Shown piece after piece: positions 11,701 through 23,829 of a stretch of DNA of 64,000 nt. Every line of letters starts with the position of its first letter. The stretch's first letter is position 1. Under the pieces are notes generated by a model, which made no database searches, was not told the DNA's origin, and saw nothing but the letters and a program-made list of their open reading frames with translations. The stretch is from Trileptium ribeirensis. Lineage: Eukaryota > Nematoda > Enoplea > Enoplida > Thoracostomopsidae. A program made the translations under genes and the position numbers. The stretch lies in NCBI GenBank assembly GCA_030248225.1, contig JASANE010017524.1, positions 62,001 through 126,000 on the forward strand, in the 5' to 3' direction.

Positions 11701-12539
11701 CTCTGGTATAATTTAGACTTGTGGAGTATTGATCTGTTTGGAAGTAGTTCAGTTCACTCCATAATTAATCCCCTTGTAGCGGTCATGCTAAAATGAGCGT
11801 CTCTTTTTCCAATGAAATCTTCCTCGCCCGGGTGTTTCAGGTATCTCGTGTGGTGTATCTTTATTGCTCTGCCCAACCGCTATATCTTGACGCTCTATCC
11901 TTTTAGTATACCATTCAAACATAAAAAATGAAATTTTGTTTCTTTTAAAAACAGAAAAGCGACATTAAAATTTTTGTTCTATATATCCATGGCCCGCACA
12001 TAAGTATCAGATCGGATAGCTTGTGATAATACTCGCATCCGCTGTATCAAAGAAATCAAAAACCTTCATTTCTTTTTTGTGAGTTATTCACAAAATATAA
12101 ATGCACTCTGAAAAATATATTCATGCAGTAAGTTTCTCTGACCTAATTCAACAAAATCTTTGCACAAACCATACATACCGTGAAGTGCCAGATTTGAAGT
12201 TCATGTAACTCTCCAATTCTAAAGTCAAGCTCTAATATAAAAAATGACTGAATAATTCCATTTTTTCCATAACCTAACCAAGAATTGGAATATATGTCAA
12301 ACGCTAACGGAAAAAACATGTAAATTGCTCAACTGACAATACATCTTTCTTCCGACACCGTGGTGATGATCTTGGTCCCTGGTGTTGACGATGGCGGTGT
12401 CAATACTGTTGACGTAGGCGGTGTTGCTGGTGATGGTGTTAATATTTACTTTGATGGTGCCTGCTGTTGCTTTTGATGGTGTTGAAGTGTCCCTCCCCCG
12501 GGCCCCGGCTAGCTCAAAATGATGCTGGTCGTGTCTACT

Positions 12540-14925
12540 GGCCATCTCCCAGCCCCAAGCCGCATGGTTTGCACTCGACAATTCTTCGGCTGACGGCGTC
12601 ATGTGCAGAAGACGAGAACGATTTCGGAACTGATCAGGCCCTTGTCATCGAGGACACCGACGGGCCCATCCTCCCTTACGTCCAAATGACGGTAAAACAC
12701 GAAGTTCTGACGAGCGGTACCAGTGTTGCTGGCCTAGCCGGGCACCCCAAACGCCAACGTCAGAATCCCACGCGGTGGTCCGGCCAAAGGTATGTGAACG
12801 TCGCCCGGGTGGAGCCCTTATAGTATTAGATCTTGGTGACGCGGCCATCGCAAATTTTTCCCGGTGAAGCACACGGCGTACGTACCATTTTCCGATCGAG
12901 TCCGCGCACAGAGACTTCCGCACCGCCGCCATCTCCATCTGGAACCAACCGTTTTTCACAAAAGTTAACACGGTTCGGCACATTAGGCACAGTGAATGCT
13001 ACGTGAATCACACCATCATCTTCCTCGTCGGGAGTAGTGATGTGATCGCTATTCAAAGTCTTCGTTACTGTTGCTGCTGCACTACTCAACGGCTTTCGCT
13101 TGCGCCCCTTCTTCAACGCGGACGAAAAGTTGCGACAGCGGGCGCTACGGTAGCCTTGTCGGCAGACTCGACTTCAGCGACCACGCCCTCTTTTCCGTTT
13201 GACACTGCGGCTTTCTCGCTCTTTTTCCGCTTATCAAACTTATGGGTCGTGATGAGTTCTGCCTGTTCCGGGGGCCGAACCCTGGTGAGTAGCTGTTGGC
13301 GAATGATCACTTTCCTGGAATTGCGACAGGCGTTCCCTCGGCGAAAGCATGAGCAGAAGATGTGGACGGAGGATCACTTCTAGCAACCGACAGTCGGCTA
13401 CCGCTGCTCGGTGTCCCCAGGACCGACGTGTGGTGTAGCATCGGGCACCCAGCCAGCCTCGTACTTCAAAATCCTAGCGGCCTTCCCTGAAAGGTGGTTC
13501 GTTGGCGGAGCGGTGATGGGAACTTCCAGGTAGTCCGGCATCAGAGGGACGTTGAGATTTCGTAGAACCCGAGGCCGCGCTATTGGTGCGCGCAGTGGCG
13601 ACTTCTTGGTTGGTGATGTCAGCAACAGCAGCAGCGCTATGTGGCGATTTCTTCGTTGGTGAAACCGGCTCCAGCGCGAACATTTATTGTTCATGGACAC
13701 GCTGGTGACATAGATATCTTCGTCAGCGGTACGCTCGAACCCGGGTTGACCCGGTCTTCTGGATACTTCTGGAAATCGACGGGATACACCCACTTTTTCT
13801 CAAATGGTTTGGAGATCGTCACCGCGTCCAACTGTTGCCAAGTGACCTGAAGGAGTTCGCAAAACTGTAGCTTTGATAGCTGCCCCACAATGTTGTTGGC
13901 TCGGCGGAATTTTATCAAATCTCGGTTCCACATCTCCTTCAGCACATCAAAGACGCCGACATCTAACGGCTGAAGTACGTCAGTCGCGTGTGGTGGTAGC
14001 TTAATAATGTGGATCGAAAGATCTCGATAGTCGACCTCCCATGGCCTTCTCGATTATTCAGACCCGATATGGGAGCAGTGGCCGTCGAACAAAATCAATA
14101 GCGGCCGCTGTTTCACCGCCTCACAGAACCGTAGAAACCATGACGCGAAGACGCGACTTGTCATTCATCCAGTGTTGTCGTCCATTTCGACATCGAAGGC
14201 CCCAAACCGAATGTGTTGTGTTTACCTTTGAAAATATGGAGCATCGGCCATTATCGCCCCCAGCGTTAGCGCAGGCTAACACCGAATACTGGTGACAACC
14301 CTCACCTTGCCGCCTAACAGTAACACGTTCATTGGTACTGGAGTAAACAAGGTTGCTTTTACCCTCGAGGCAGAAATTGCTCTCGTCAAGATTCCAGATG
14401 TGTTTAGCGATGTTACAGAGGGAGGTGCCGTGGCGCGTCATGTCATATACCTGACGGTCGTCGCATGAGCAGTCAGATTGAAGAAAGCTTTTATTATGAA
14501 AATGTTTGCCGTGGCCCACACCGAGCAAGCAGACATATGAACCGGCGACCACAGCTTAAGTCCGTGTCGTTGACAGAACCATGCGACAGAAACCATATCC
14601 TTTACATGCGACCCAGGTCTCCCCATTTCTGAAACCTGACCAGTGTCCGGCAATAGTCCGCAGCTAGCTGGCGAATTTGAAAAATATTATATCCCAAGCC
14701 ATGCCGAGCAAAGATCCGGATGACGTTGCTGAGGTATAGCTCTTGTTCCTCGTTTAGCGTCCTCTTTGAGCCCTGGGTACCCCGCTGACGGCCCAATTTA
14801 CGACCTCTGACTGCCTGAAAAAGCTTGTTCACGGACATTCTGTACTCGTCCGCCACGAACTGATAACTCCGAGCGCGACAATCTGCGACTGCTTCTAAAC
14901 AATCGACAGCTGTAGCTAACGTAGC
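12540..14925 (-). pseudogene. pogo/Tigger-like DDE transposase relic, right arm
   Basis: Mirror copy of the relic at 3650-6031. It keeps MADEYRMSVNKLFQAVRGRK and, in one uninterrupted frame (14602-14856), the stretch LNEEQELYLSNVIRIFARHG that is frameshifted in the left arm. Further pieces include NLDESNF in the core (14121-14552), KQMWNRDLIKF through KKWVYPVDF near the end of the core (13691-13945), the SPTKKSP tail (13398-13793) and the KGRKRKP and DEEDDGVIHVAF segment (12826-13116). Its breaks are partly different from those on the left, so each arm decayed independently. Confidence 0.78.
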
Positions 14926-15489
14926 ATCGGACGCAATTTGAGACGGATTTTTTTGGTAATATATATATACTTGTTATATTTAGCCTTATTATTAGCCATT
15001 TGCAAGACAAGTAGTTTACAGATGTAATTAAATACCTAAAATGCAACAAAAATAAAATTTTCTTATTCATTTTTGCGTGACGGTAATTTACTCAACACTC
15101 ACTAAAAATATTTATTTTTTGTAACATTAGGTAAGTTCACACTCACAAAAAAAATAAGGCCACGTGAAAGTGATAAACGATATGTGGCTGGAGGCACAAA
15201 AATGGCATCAGTTAAAAGGCGTTACGCTCAGGTTTCATGCAAAAATGCAGATTTTTTGATGAATTGTAAAATTGCAAGGAATAAAACTTTTTTCGCTGTG
15301 GCAGCTTCGGAAAATTTAAGAATCACGTATGAATGCAAGTTTGTACGCAGTTGAATACTGGTATGGAAACCTTGGTTGTTTCGGTCGCTAAAGCGACGAA
15401 AGTTTTGGCCTTTACGGAGATGTCATCTTTTCTGACTTTTTCAACCATTTATTGACGACCTATCGTGATCTTTCCACTCATTCGCCGCT

Positions 15490-16035
15490 TCAACTTTGTC
15501 CCGATGATGTTTTCTGTTCCTTAATCGTTTCCTCCCAATTCTTATTTTTGTTTTCTTTCGTAGCCATTTGTGTCTGTTTTATTTTTAATAGCTTGCACGC
15601 AAGCATCGTTGTATTCAATGTTATTCTTTGCTCGTTCTTTGGCCTCTTCTCGTGAGTTCGTGACCAAGATTCATTAGCGTTCTGTAATTCGATCATCTTC
15701 ACTTGGAGGGCTTGTCATTTTTCTTCTTCGATATAATATTGATTCTGATCAAACGCTTTGACCATTCCCAGTAGTTTCTTCTTTTTCTTGGATCTTTTTC
15801 TGTAGTTCTTTATATTCACTGCCAGCGATTGTTCTATAAGTTGGTGAAGTTGCGGTGTTTGTTTTTCGTTGCTTTCGTTTGTTTTTGTTGTCGGTTTTTC
15901 AATTTTTGATCCTTTTTCTTTATCAGTTCTTGTTTCCGCAAAGTCCACTGTTCTTACCAAGTTTACAAGCTCACTGGCGGGTGCTTGACGCAATTTGTTA
16001 GCCAAGCGTACCCTAAGTACTTCAGCGTAAGCCAT
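15490..16035 (-). pseudogene. Coiled-coil ORF, right arm, broken
   Basis: Mirror copy of the ORF at 2465-3132. The N-terminal part (15715-16035) again begins MAYAEVLRVRLANKLRQAP and has the same Lys/Glu/Gln-rich heptads. The second part (15490-15702) is in another frame and carries a deletion relative to the left copy. It is broken in its own way and is likely not functional. Confidence 0.5.
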
Positions 16036-16324
16036 ACTCTGTTACCGAGTTGGACCGATTTAATTCAAACGTATCCCACAGACTTCTGGATGTGTAAAAT
16101 AGCTTCTTCAAGCATCGACCTGGCTTTGATTTAACAAACCCCTGCAGGTTATTATGAAAAATTTCCTGCTCAAATTATGTGCCTTCTTACGTTTCACACG
16201 GCAAATTGGTTAGTTAATCTTTGCTTTTGCTTGGTTATATAGACTTTAATAATACTATAATATATATTACATATGTTTGGATTACAGGATGAAGCAAAAA
16301 ACATCAAAAAGTTCACACAAAATT

Positions 16325-16425
16325 TTTAAACCGGAATTCCGGTTCCGGTATGGTTTTTGCCCTTTGCCGGAACAGCAACCGGAACACGATTTTGGCCGAG
16401 ATCGGAATTCCGGTTGCTCCCTGTT
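16325..16425. repeat. CCGGAATTCCGGTT palindrome cluster, right arm
   Basis: Mirror copy of the cluster at 2085-2175, with the same alternation of CCGGAA and TTCCGG words around full palindromes. One palindrome has changed to a form with GATCGG in place of CCGG. Confidence 0.7.
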
Positions 16426-17898
16426 ATCTAGACCAGAATTTCACGCTGAATTCAAAAATAGCACCCATTTTTACGTGTGACTAATATTCACCAAGCTATT
16501 AACCCCCCTTGCTACCCCCCTATAGTAGCGTAGTGGGCACCAGATTTTATGTCTTTGGTCAAAAATAGCTCGACGAGTATTGGTCCTAGGGCAAATCTTA
16601 TAGCATATTCGGAATCTACGGGTCCAAATTAGTAAGATAGGATGGTTTTCACACTATTCGGACCCCCTTATGTCGCGTTTACTCGACCCGGGGGCCTAAT
16701 TGGGATCTTGTTGGGGTATCGCAATATTAAAATGGGGGTCAAACGATGTCTGGTATTCATCGACATTTTTTCTGGTTTAAATGTACAATTATAATCCGAA
16801 TATGATATTAGATTTGATCTATGACAAATACTCGCCGAGCTATTAACACCCCAACCCCAAACTACCCCCTAATTATGACATATATGTCCTTTTTCGAGAA
16901 GTCCGAGCCACTTGTTTTAAAATTTGAACAATGCTTTTTATTGGATTTGGTCAACTTTTTTGGTCCTGACATGAAAAAAAATGTTCAAAGTGTTACGAAA
17001 AAAAGTTGGCACTAAATCCATCGAGCGGTTCTTGAGTTATGGCTACCGAGAGGCCAAAAAGGGCCCCCTAGCCAGATTTAGAGATATCATGGACGCCGTA
17101 TGTGAGCTATTATGATCAGGCAACTTTGGGTCAGTTATTCTAAGACCTAAACCGACAACGCGAACATTTTGGAGCCCAAAAATACCTTTCTAAGTGAAAA
17201 AGTAAAAATTTTATGGTCCTTTTTGGCCCCAAAAGGGACTGGTTGGTACAAAAAGTATATATTTTTTACAAAAACCTATTAGTCTTAGCAAATTTTGCCT
17301 TTACGTTACTCCCAAGACCGGGGAATTTCGAAAAAAATCCATCCGACATACCTCGTCCCAACCTGGGAACCAGGGTCGGGGGAAAAAAAATTTTTTTCAA
17401 AAACCAGTCTAATGCACAAATATAGATTCTATGAGACCTGGGAAGACGCGTACAGTATTTTATTTGCAGAAATATTTTGTGTAAGGCCGAGTTGGCCTAC
17501 CAGGGTCGGGGGGGACACCCTGGGGTCGGGGGAGACATCATCTATAATTGGTCAGCTTTCAGTCGCAACCCAAAAAAACAGCTGTATATACGTAGAAACG
17601 ATGTAAGTTTACATTTTTGATCATAAATACGGCACATAACACAACACTGTAAGACACATAACAAAACATGTACAGCAATTGAAGGTGGGGGCTGAAATGA
17701 AACTGAAAAATATTTAGCATTAAAGTAATCATGCACAAAAAGGCACAAGAGTGGTAATAACTAATAACAACCTCCTGGAATAATCTTCCCACCCCCCACC
17801 TCTAACCACTACAACCTTCACTATACTAACCACTAACACTACTATCTCACTAACTATGTAAGCTAAATTTTCTTGTGCGACTTGCGCCACACACGGCT

Positions 17899-18325
17899 CT
17901 ATCGTCTTGATGCTTGCGATCGATCACTTTGCGGGCCAGGTAACCAGAGGGAAGCGGATGGCTTAATCCCACCGTTTTGGGCGGCAAAATACGGTACCTC
18001 CTCGACGCGTGCAAACTGGTCATCCCAATTTTGGCCAAAACTAGATGATTGGGCACCGTACAAGTTTCTTTGTTTTTGAATTTGAGAAGGTCGACCTCCA
18101 GATTGGGGGCCGTGCTTTTTCAACAACTGCAACAACACCGCTGTCATCATTATCGTCATCATCGTCACTGCTGCTACCGCCACTGCTATCTCCAACTTTG
18201 CCCCACACCTTCGGCCAGCGTGGCTGAAAAATTGATAAGCCTAGGTGCCACCGACACAAAGAGTTCATTTTCGTTATTGGTGGCGGCGGCGAAATGGAAA
18301 CCTCGCGTTCCCCCAACCCAAACAA
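17899..18325 (-). pseudogene. Acidic ORF remnant, right arm
   Basis: Mirror copy of the acidic ORF remnant at 239-570. Two overlapping minus-strand frames (18041-18325 and 17899-18195) carry the same Gly/Ser and Asp-rich stretch and the WDDQFARVEEVPYFAA segment. A small deletion distinguishes it from the left-arm copy just after the acidic run. Function is unknown. Confidence 0.35.
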
Positions 18326-18437
18326 TAACCCTCCACCTGACAGTTTCTTATTTTCGAGAGCAACATCAGCTAATTAACAATCAAGTTCACCATAGCCAGC
18401 ATCCTGGCGCAACGGCATGCACCGAATTAATGATTCA

Positions 18438-20291
18438 TCACTGATGATATTTTGTCGAGTAGTCACCAAATGTTTTCGTTCTCGTTTTACAGTTGCTCCA
18501 ATGCCGGTCTACATGCGCCCTGGCAAGCGACCGAAGAAAGTCCCGACATATGCTTTTTTTCGCCACTTTTGTTGACACAAGCAAGAACCGATTCTTGTAC
18601 TGAGCTTTTAGCACCATCGCATCCACTGGAAGAGCACATTGGCGGTGCGGGTATGGATTCTCTTGATAATGTGACGGCAACAACGCTTTCTGACTAATGT
18701 CCCCACCTGTACCGTACGTGCTCTTTCATTACGATGCTTCTTTGCAGCAAGAGCGGTTATTTTTGATGCAATTCAGGCCGAAATTTTGTGACTGACCTCT
18801 GGTGAAAGGATGACCTGAGGCAGTAGCCTGGGTATCATCGCGAGCACTGACCTCATCGGCGCGACTCGCGCGGAGAGATCTTCCAGAAAATTCCATCTGA
18901 ACAATAAGAGGAGCCTGGCGGCGAACTGATTCTTCATACGCGGATACGCATATTGGCGTTTCATAACGTACGCATGCTTGCAGAACACTGTTTTCAATTC
19001 CGTGACTGCCTTCGCCGAGCAAGAATCTCAATTGTTGTTTACAGACTTCTTTGACGCATTAAGAATTGCGCTTGACAGTATACTTCGAGCCGTCAGCCTT
19101 ACCATTCCAGAATGCTCCGTCTCTTCCCACTGCCACCTCCCAGCTGATGGCGCTGGACAGATAGCCTAGAAATACTAGCTCAGCAGTGCCAGGGGTTCCG
19201 GATCTCACCTATTACTGTTGCTTCAGGGACCAACAGTCGTCAGTATCGACATCGCACAACACCCTCTTTTTTTTGACACTTAAATCGGATGACAATCGAT
19301 GATGTTTTGAACGAAACGAAACGTCTCTGAGTGTCAGCGCCATATTTTGATTGATATGAGCATGACAAACATTTCCCAATCATTTGTAGTCGGCGCAACG
19401 ATATGATTCAATCTGTTGCGAATTTATTAAAAAGCGTTGTGTAACGTACTATAAAATAAGGATTTTCGCTGTATGTATTTCATGTGTAAGTGATTCAGAA
19501 TGGTCTGATACGGCACCAGACGCTCGGCAACGTTTCAAACAGCCTTTCTTCGCGTTGTGCGGCCGCACACACATCGAAACTCGTTCATCGTCACGAATTT
19601 CAGGAACTCAGCTATTGCATAAATTGTATCTCTCTGATCTTTCGGATGGATGCAAAGGCTTCTACTAGCGTATGATCTTTTGGGCAAATGAGGCGCACCG
19701 GTCGGCGGCATCGAGCCAATCTTCACGCGGTTTCGCGCTGACCAAAAAGCCTGCAATTCTTCTTGCAGCTTCACCGACAAACCACTGATCACACGAACGA
19801 CCTTTCACGCAGCCTACCAGGCTCTCGCGCGTCTGTAGCGAAGGGTCTTGCGAATCAGCGGTGCGCTTTTTCAGCAGCTGCTTCACATGATCCGCAACCC
19901 GCGGCGAAAACAGACGTAATCAACAAATGCTTCCGATCGAGGCTCTGCGCTTCGCTCTCGCTCAGCTTCGGCCCACTGCTAACTGTTCACCTGCACCAGC
20001 TTCGGACACGAGATCGCCAAAGTCAACTTCCACTTACTGGAGCTCCTTCAAAACAACGCGACGCAGTCTGACGTTCCATATGAATCATTACGCTTGCGCA
20101 AGCTCAGCTTACCTCGTCTTGCAACTTCTGGCTGAGCGACGATATCTCTCTGCGTGCTCACTTTGAACAAGCCGATGCATACCAACTGCGGGCGTCTCAC
20201 ACCGGACCCGCAAGAACAACGACTTCACTGGACTGCAGACCTCATGCGGGAGATGGGGACCGGCTTCTGGCAGAAAAACCTGTGCCACCAC
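18438..20291 (-). other. Open stretches of unknown meaning
   Basis: Several minus-strand frames lie end to end: 20109-20291, 19665-19886 with a 19535-19792 overlap, 18729-19031, and 18438-18683. Peptides include LVGCVKGRSCDQWFVGEAAR and STKVAKKSICRDFLRSLARA. The base composition is more balanced than in the flanks, which could mean a decayed gene. The last piece runs into the inverted-repeat arm. I do not recognise any domain and cannot assign exons. Confidence 0.25.
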
Positions 20292-20760
20292 TGACTGCCT
20301 GAAATTAAATCAACATGAATTACCTTCTCATAAGAGCAAAACATAGCGTATATATAAGTAAGCAGATACACATATACCAGGACATCATCCTAACCGAAGA
20401 TTTGCCGGAACCGGAACCAGCAACCGAAGCCAGTCCAGTTTAAACCGAATCCAAAACCGGAACCTGGTCTTCAAAATTATATATAGAAAAACAGATGATC
20501 GAAGAGATAGAAAACACTAGTAGATAAAAAATGCATTAAAAAATAACTTTTACATTAAACTTCGATGTATTACGATAGATCTGTCTGCTCTAAAAGAAAC
20601 TTTAAAATGACTGAGGAAGCTTAATGATGTTTATTTAACGATCAAATATGTCGATTTTTTGCAGAAGCAAAAAATGTCTTCACTTTTTATACACCAGTTA
20701 CGTGTCACCGCGTCAAATCGAATGTGCTTTACAAAGGGCTTGGAGCGTAGAATTCACGCC

Positions 20761-20792
20761 TTCTTTTTTTTTTTTTTTTTTTTTTTTTAAAT

Positions 20793-20839
<47 letters not shown>
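20761..20839. repeat. Poly(T) tract
   Basis: Almost pure T over about 75 bases, interrupted once by AAATAA. It could be the reverse-strand poly(A) tail of a retroposed sequence or simply a low-complexity run. No target-site duplication was identified. Confidence 0.9.
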
Positions 20840-20959
20840 CGTTTATATGATTTTCTAAGAAGGAAATAATCAATAAAATGGTAATTTTACAGATAAGTAG
20901 TCAGAAGGCACTGTTTCAAGCATAGAGTTTGGCAAACCCCGATATGGCGGTTACATTAA

Positions 20960-21640
20960 AATGATGATAACTTTCCCTAATCAGAATCCTATGAATGAGA
21001 CACAGTGTGATGCTGCTCACGGCACAGCCTCAATAAAAACAGTTCAACTGCCGAGAACGCAGTCTGTACGAGCTCCGTTGCAAATAACGTTAGTTTACTT
21101 CAATTTAGACTTGATTTACCAGTTAACGAAGCGCACCTGGCGGCTGTTTGACGCAATTTATGTTTCACCCAAGCATTGCCTAGGTACTTCTAGCGTAAGC
21201 CATGCTCTGTTACCGAGTATAAAATCAATTGCCTAATTCAAAACGTATCCGCCAAGCCTTCCTGGATGCTGGGAAATAACTGCTGCCAAGCATCGACCTG
21301 GCTTTGATTTAACAAACTCCTGCAGGTTATGAAAAATTCCTGCTCAAATTATGTGCCCTGGTTTCAGTTTTCACACCGGCAAATTGGTTCATTGATTTCT
21401 TTTCTTTTGCTTGGCAATTATTCGAGGCTTGATCGTTGTCTAGATGGATCTGCCATATGTCTTTCAATTACAGGATGAAGCAAAAAACTTGGAAAATTTC
21501 AAACAAAATTTTTAAACCTGGAATTCAGTTAATCCGACTATTCCCGTTTTGCCTAAAACCGAAACCAAACACGATTTTTCACCAAAGTTCAGAAAAATCC
21601 GGTTACTCCCGTGACATGTCATATCAAAACACATAGTAGT
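20960..21640 (+). mobile_element. Third, decayed copy of part of the arm sequence
   Basis: This stretch resembles the right arm at about 15,960-16,440 in the same orientation. Shared blocks include GCATCGACCTGGCTTTGATT, AATTATGTGCC, a GCGTAAGCCATGCTCTGTTACCGAG-like block with small changes, and the ACAGGATGAAGCAAAAAAC block before the CCGGAA cluster. It is much more diverged than the two arms are from each other, so the sequence family was present here more than once. Confidence 0.65.
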
Positions 21641-22886
21641 AGCAACACATATATCATTAAGCTTTTACATATATCCCTGACAGTCACCACTGGCGGTGCC
21701 ATGTTTCGAAGGTCATCACTCTTCTCACTACCATCATCACTGGCTGCCCTGGCGCAAGCGGCGGCTTGGGCATCGGCAGCACAGGGTCGTACATGGTCCA
21801 CCAGCTGCAATAATAATGCACACCTACTTGCAATTGGTCAAAGCTAATTAGCAATACGATTATATCGTATACAAAGCAACGGAAATTATATATGCAAACC
21901 CCCAACCGGTTTCATGATTCACTCAGTAATCGTTAAAATCAGTGTCCTGTCAGGCGTAGACCTACCATCAGTTGTCTGGCGGCAGCTTGCTGGCATTCGT
22001 TTTCGCGCCGGCGGAGCTGGGGGCCGGAGCGTACAAGTATCAACGTGTTTCGCGGACCAGGGGCGGTTATCCTTGCCTCTGTTCAATTCGAGGCCGACTT
22101 ACCCCCTCGGGCTATTCAACGGGAAAAGCGAGGGCCTTAAAGTGCTTCGAAAATGTCTCCTGAAGAAGGTGTAACCCTGATGCAACCGGTCCTTTGCCCG
22201 TGGGGGCGGACACAGGACGGGGCGTACGGGAAACGAAATGACAGGGGCTGGAGCAACCTAGCTCCTCTAGCCGACGCTTCAAACATTGGTTTAGTCGCTA
22301 CTCAATACACATCCGACGATAAGATGTTCCTCGAGTGCTGCCACCTGTCTTTTGTCCCTAACGATTCATCCTACGGTGACACCGACACCTGATCCTCTTT
22401 TACCGATTCGGATCACTTCAAACAACCCCAAAGTCAACGGACGCACGGCACGACTGACTGAACAAAACAAGAAAAAAAAGGGAATAGATCATCGTAGGTT
22501 AGCCGGTGGGGGCGCTATCGTGGCGCGAAATACCACGAAGCTATTGCATAAGGAACTTCTCCGGGAAACCGCCCCCTTAGGGCGAGCCTTATTACTTCGA
22601 TTTGATTCGGCTTCGCGGCCATTTTTTATAGTGCGGGTCGGGGACCAACTTCACGGGACGCTCCGCGCCCCGTCAATCGGTTTCTTCGTCAATCCCCAAT
22701 CTCGGGGTCGTTTTAAGCTACAGGCACGGGGTGTCTGGCCCTTGACGCGTTTGCATCTTCTTTATCATCATCGTTCGTTCAACTTCTTATTTATGGCTTC
22801 TCTTCTGCCTTAGTACACTGCCATCCGGTGCTCAACTCTGCCGCTGTTGCCGGTGAGTTAGTCGACGTAGTAGTCGATGTTCCTAT

Positions 22887-22960
22887 GTGCGTGTAGCTGA
22901 ATGGTTAAGACGTGTGTTCCTGCAGCGGGCCTAAATTCCCCGTGCAGGATCGAATCTGCT
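22887..22960 (+). other. tRNA-like A-box and B-box pair
   Basis: TAGCTGAATGG (22894-22904) fits a pol III A box, and GATCGAATC (22948-22956) fits the B box at a tRNA-like spacing. A four-pair T stem (GCAG/CTGC) can form, but I cannot fold a good acceptor or D stem. It is more likely a tRNA-derived remnant such as a SINE head, or a coincidence, than a working tRNA gene. Confidence 0.25.
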
Positions 22961-23744
22961 AAATGGAAAAGGAAAAAGGATGAAAGGGGAAACTAGAGCA
23001 TGGTCATACGTAGTACATAGCCTAACGGGCAACTCAGGACAAATAGTGAAATCAAGCTAAACTCAGCGATCAGCTCGATTCAAAGAAAAACGGGGTTTTG
23101 CTGTCGCTCGGCTTGGGACCAAAATGGTCCGCACGAAAGGGGAATTCTCTTTATGGGGCTTGCCAATACAATACATTTTTGAAGGCGGGAGTACAGGTTT
23201 TGTCTCCCGCAAGAGAGCAACTACCGAAAATGGCCTTGAGACACGCCCTCGAGCCATTTTAGTGATGATAATTGCTCGGGCGTTAGTCCAGACCGTGGAC
23301 TATGTGACCATGCTGTGTTGAATACTAGTAATCTTAATAGTCCGATCAGAACCATTTTGGGGCAGTGGCCTAACGCCTCATCTTGGAGCGGTCAATACAC
23401 GGCATTAAACGAGGACTGGTCATTTTGCACGGCTGGGGGCACCGCCCCTCCAGCCTTTTAGATCACGTCGGAATTGGGGAGTCGCCTAGTAGAGCTTCGG
23501 TCAGTCGTTCGAGTGAATTTCGGGTTTATTATACCGGACTTGCCTGCAATGGTCCTACAACTTTAGATAATAGATAAACACAGCATTGCTATGAAACAAA
23601 AACCCGGTAATCAAACCGAGACAATCCTTTGACGTTGCTCCTCGTAAACAGCAAACACCTTAATCTCAACCTCATGTACTTAGAATTTGTTCAATCTTTT
23701 GTAATCCCAAATTTTCTTAGCTCATTCGGATAAATTAATATTAG

Positions 23745-23829
23745 GGGCTTCCGAAAGCCCAACGGAGGCTAATCCTCCGTTGCTAGGCTACGCGTCTGTT
23801 CGAGCTCAAACACGGCATGAGCCTCGAAC
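23745..23829. other. Three consecutive hairpins
   Basis: Hairpin 1 is GGGCTT-CCGA-AAGCCC (23745-23760). Hairpin 2 follows at once: AACGGAGG-CTAAT-CCTCCGTT (23761-23781). Hairpin 3 has GTTCGAG paired to CTCGAAC, extended by CTCA/TGAG with a one-base bulge (23798-23829). The stems are perfect apart from that bulge. Whether they act in DNA or RNA is unknown. Confidence 0.7.

Larger units (their letters stand above)
9510..18497 (-). mobile_element. Right arm of giant inverted repeat
   Basis: Reverse-complement partner of the left arm, with the same ORFs in the same order but pointing the other way. The copy differs from its partner by many substitutions and small indels, and the disabling frameshifts fall in different places in the two arms. 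It has therefore been drifting separately. The arm may extend past 18,497, because the matching left part lies outside the window. Confidence 0.85.

Noticed and set aside
1..18497. Assembly fold-back or chimeric read as the cause of the inverted repeat
   Set aside because: The arms differ by many substitutions and independent frameshifts and fade toward the centre, which a simple artefact would not give. Only long reads can exclude it fully.
22352..22813. 153-residue frame as a real gene
   Set aside because: No recognisable domain, no splice or context support, and neighbouring frames in the same tract are open by chance at similar lengths.
22887..22960. A functional tRNA gene
   Set aside because: Box sequences fit, but I cannot fold an acceptor stem or a proper D stem.
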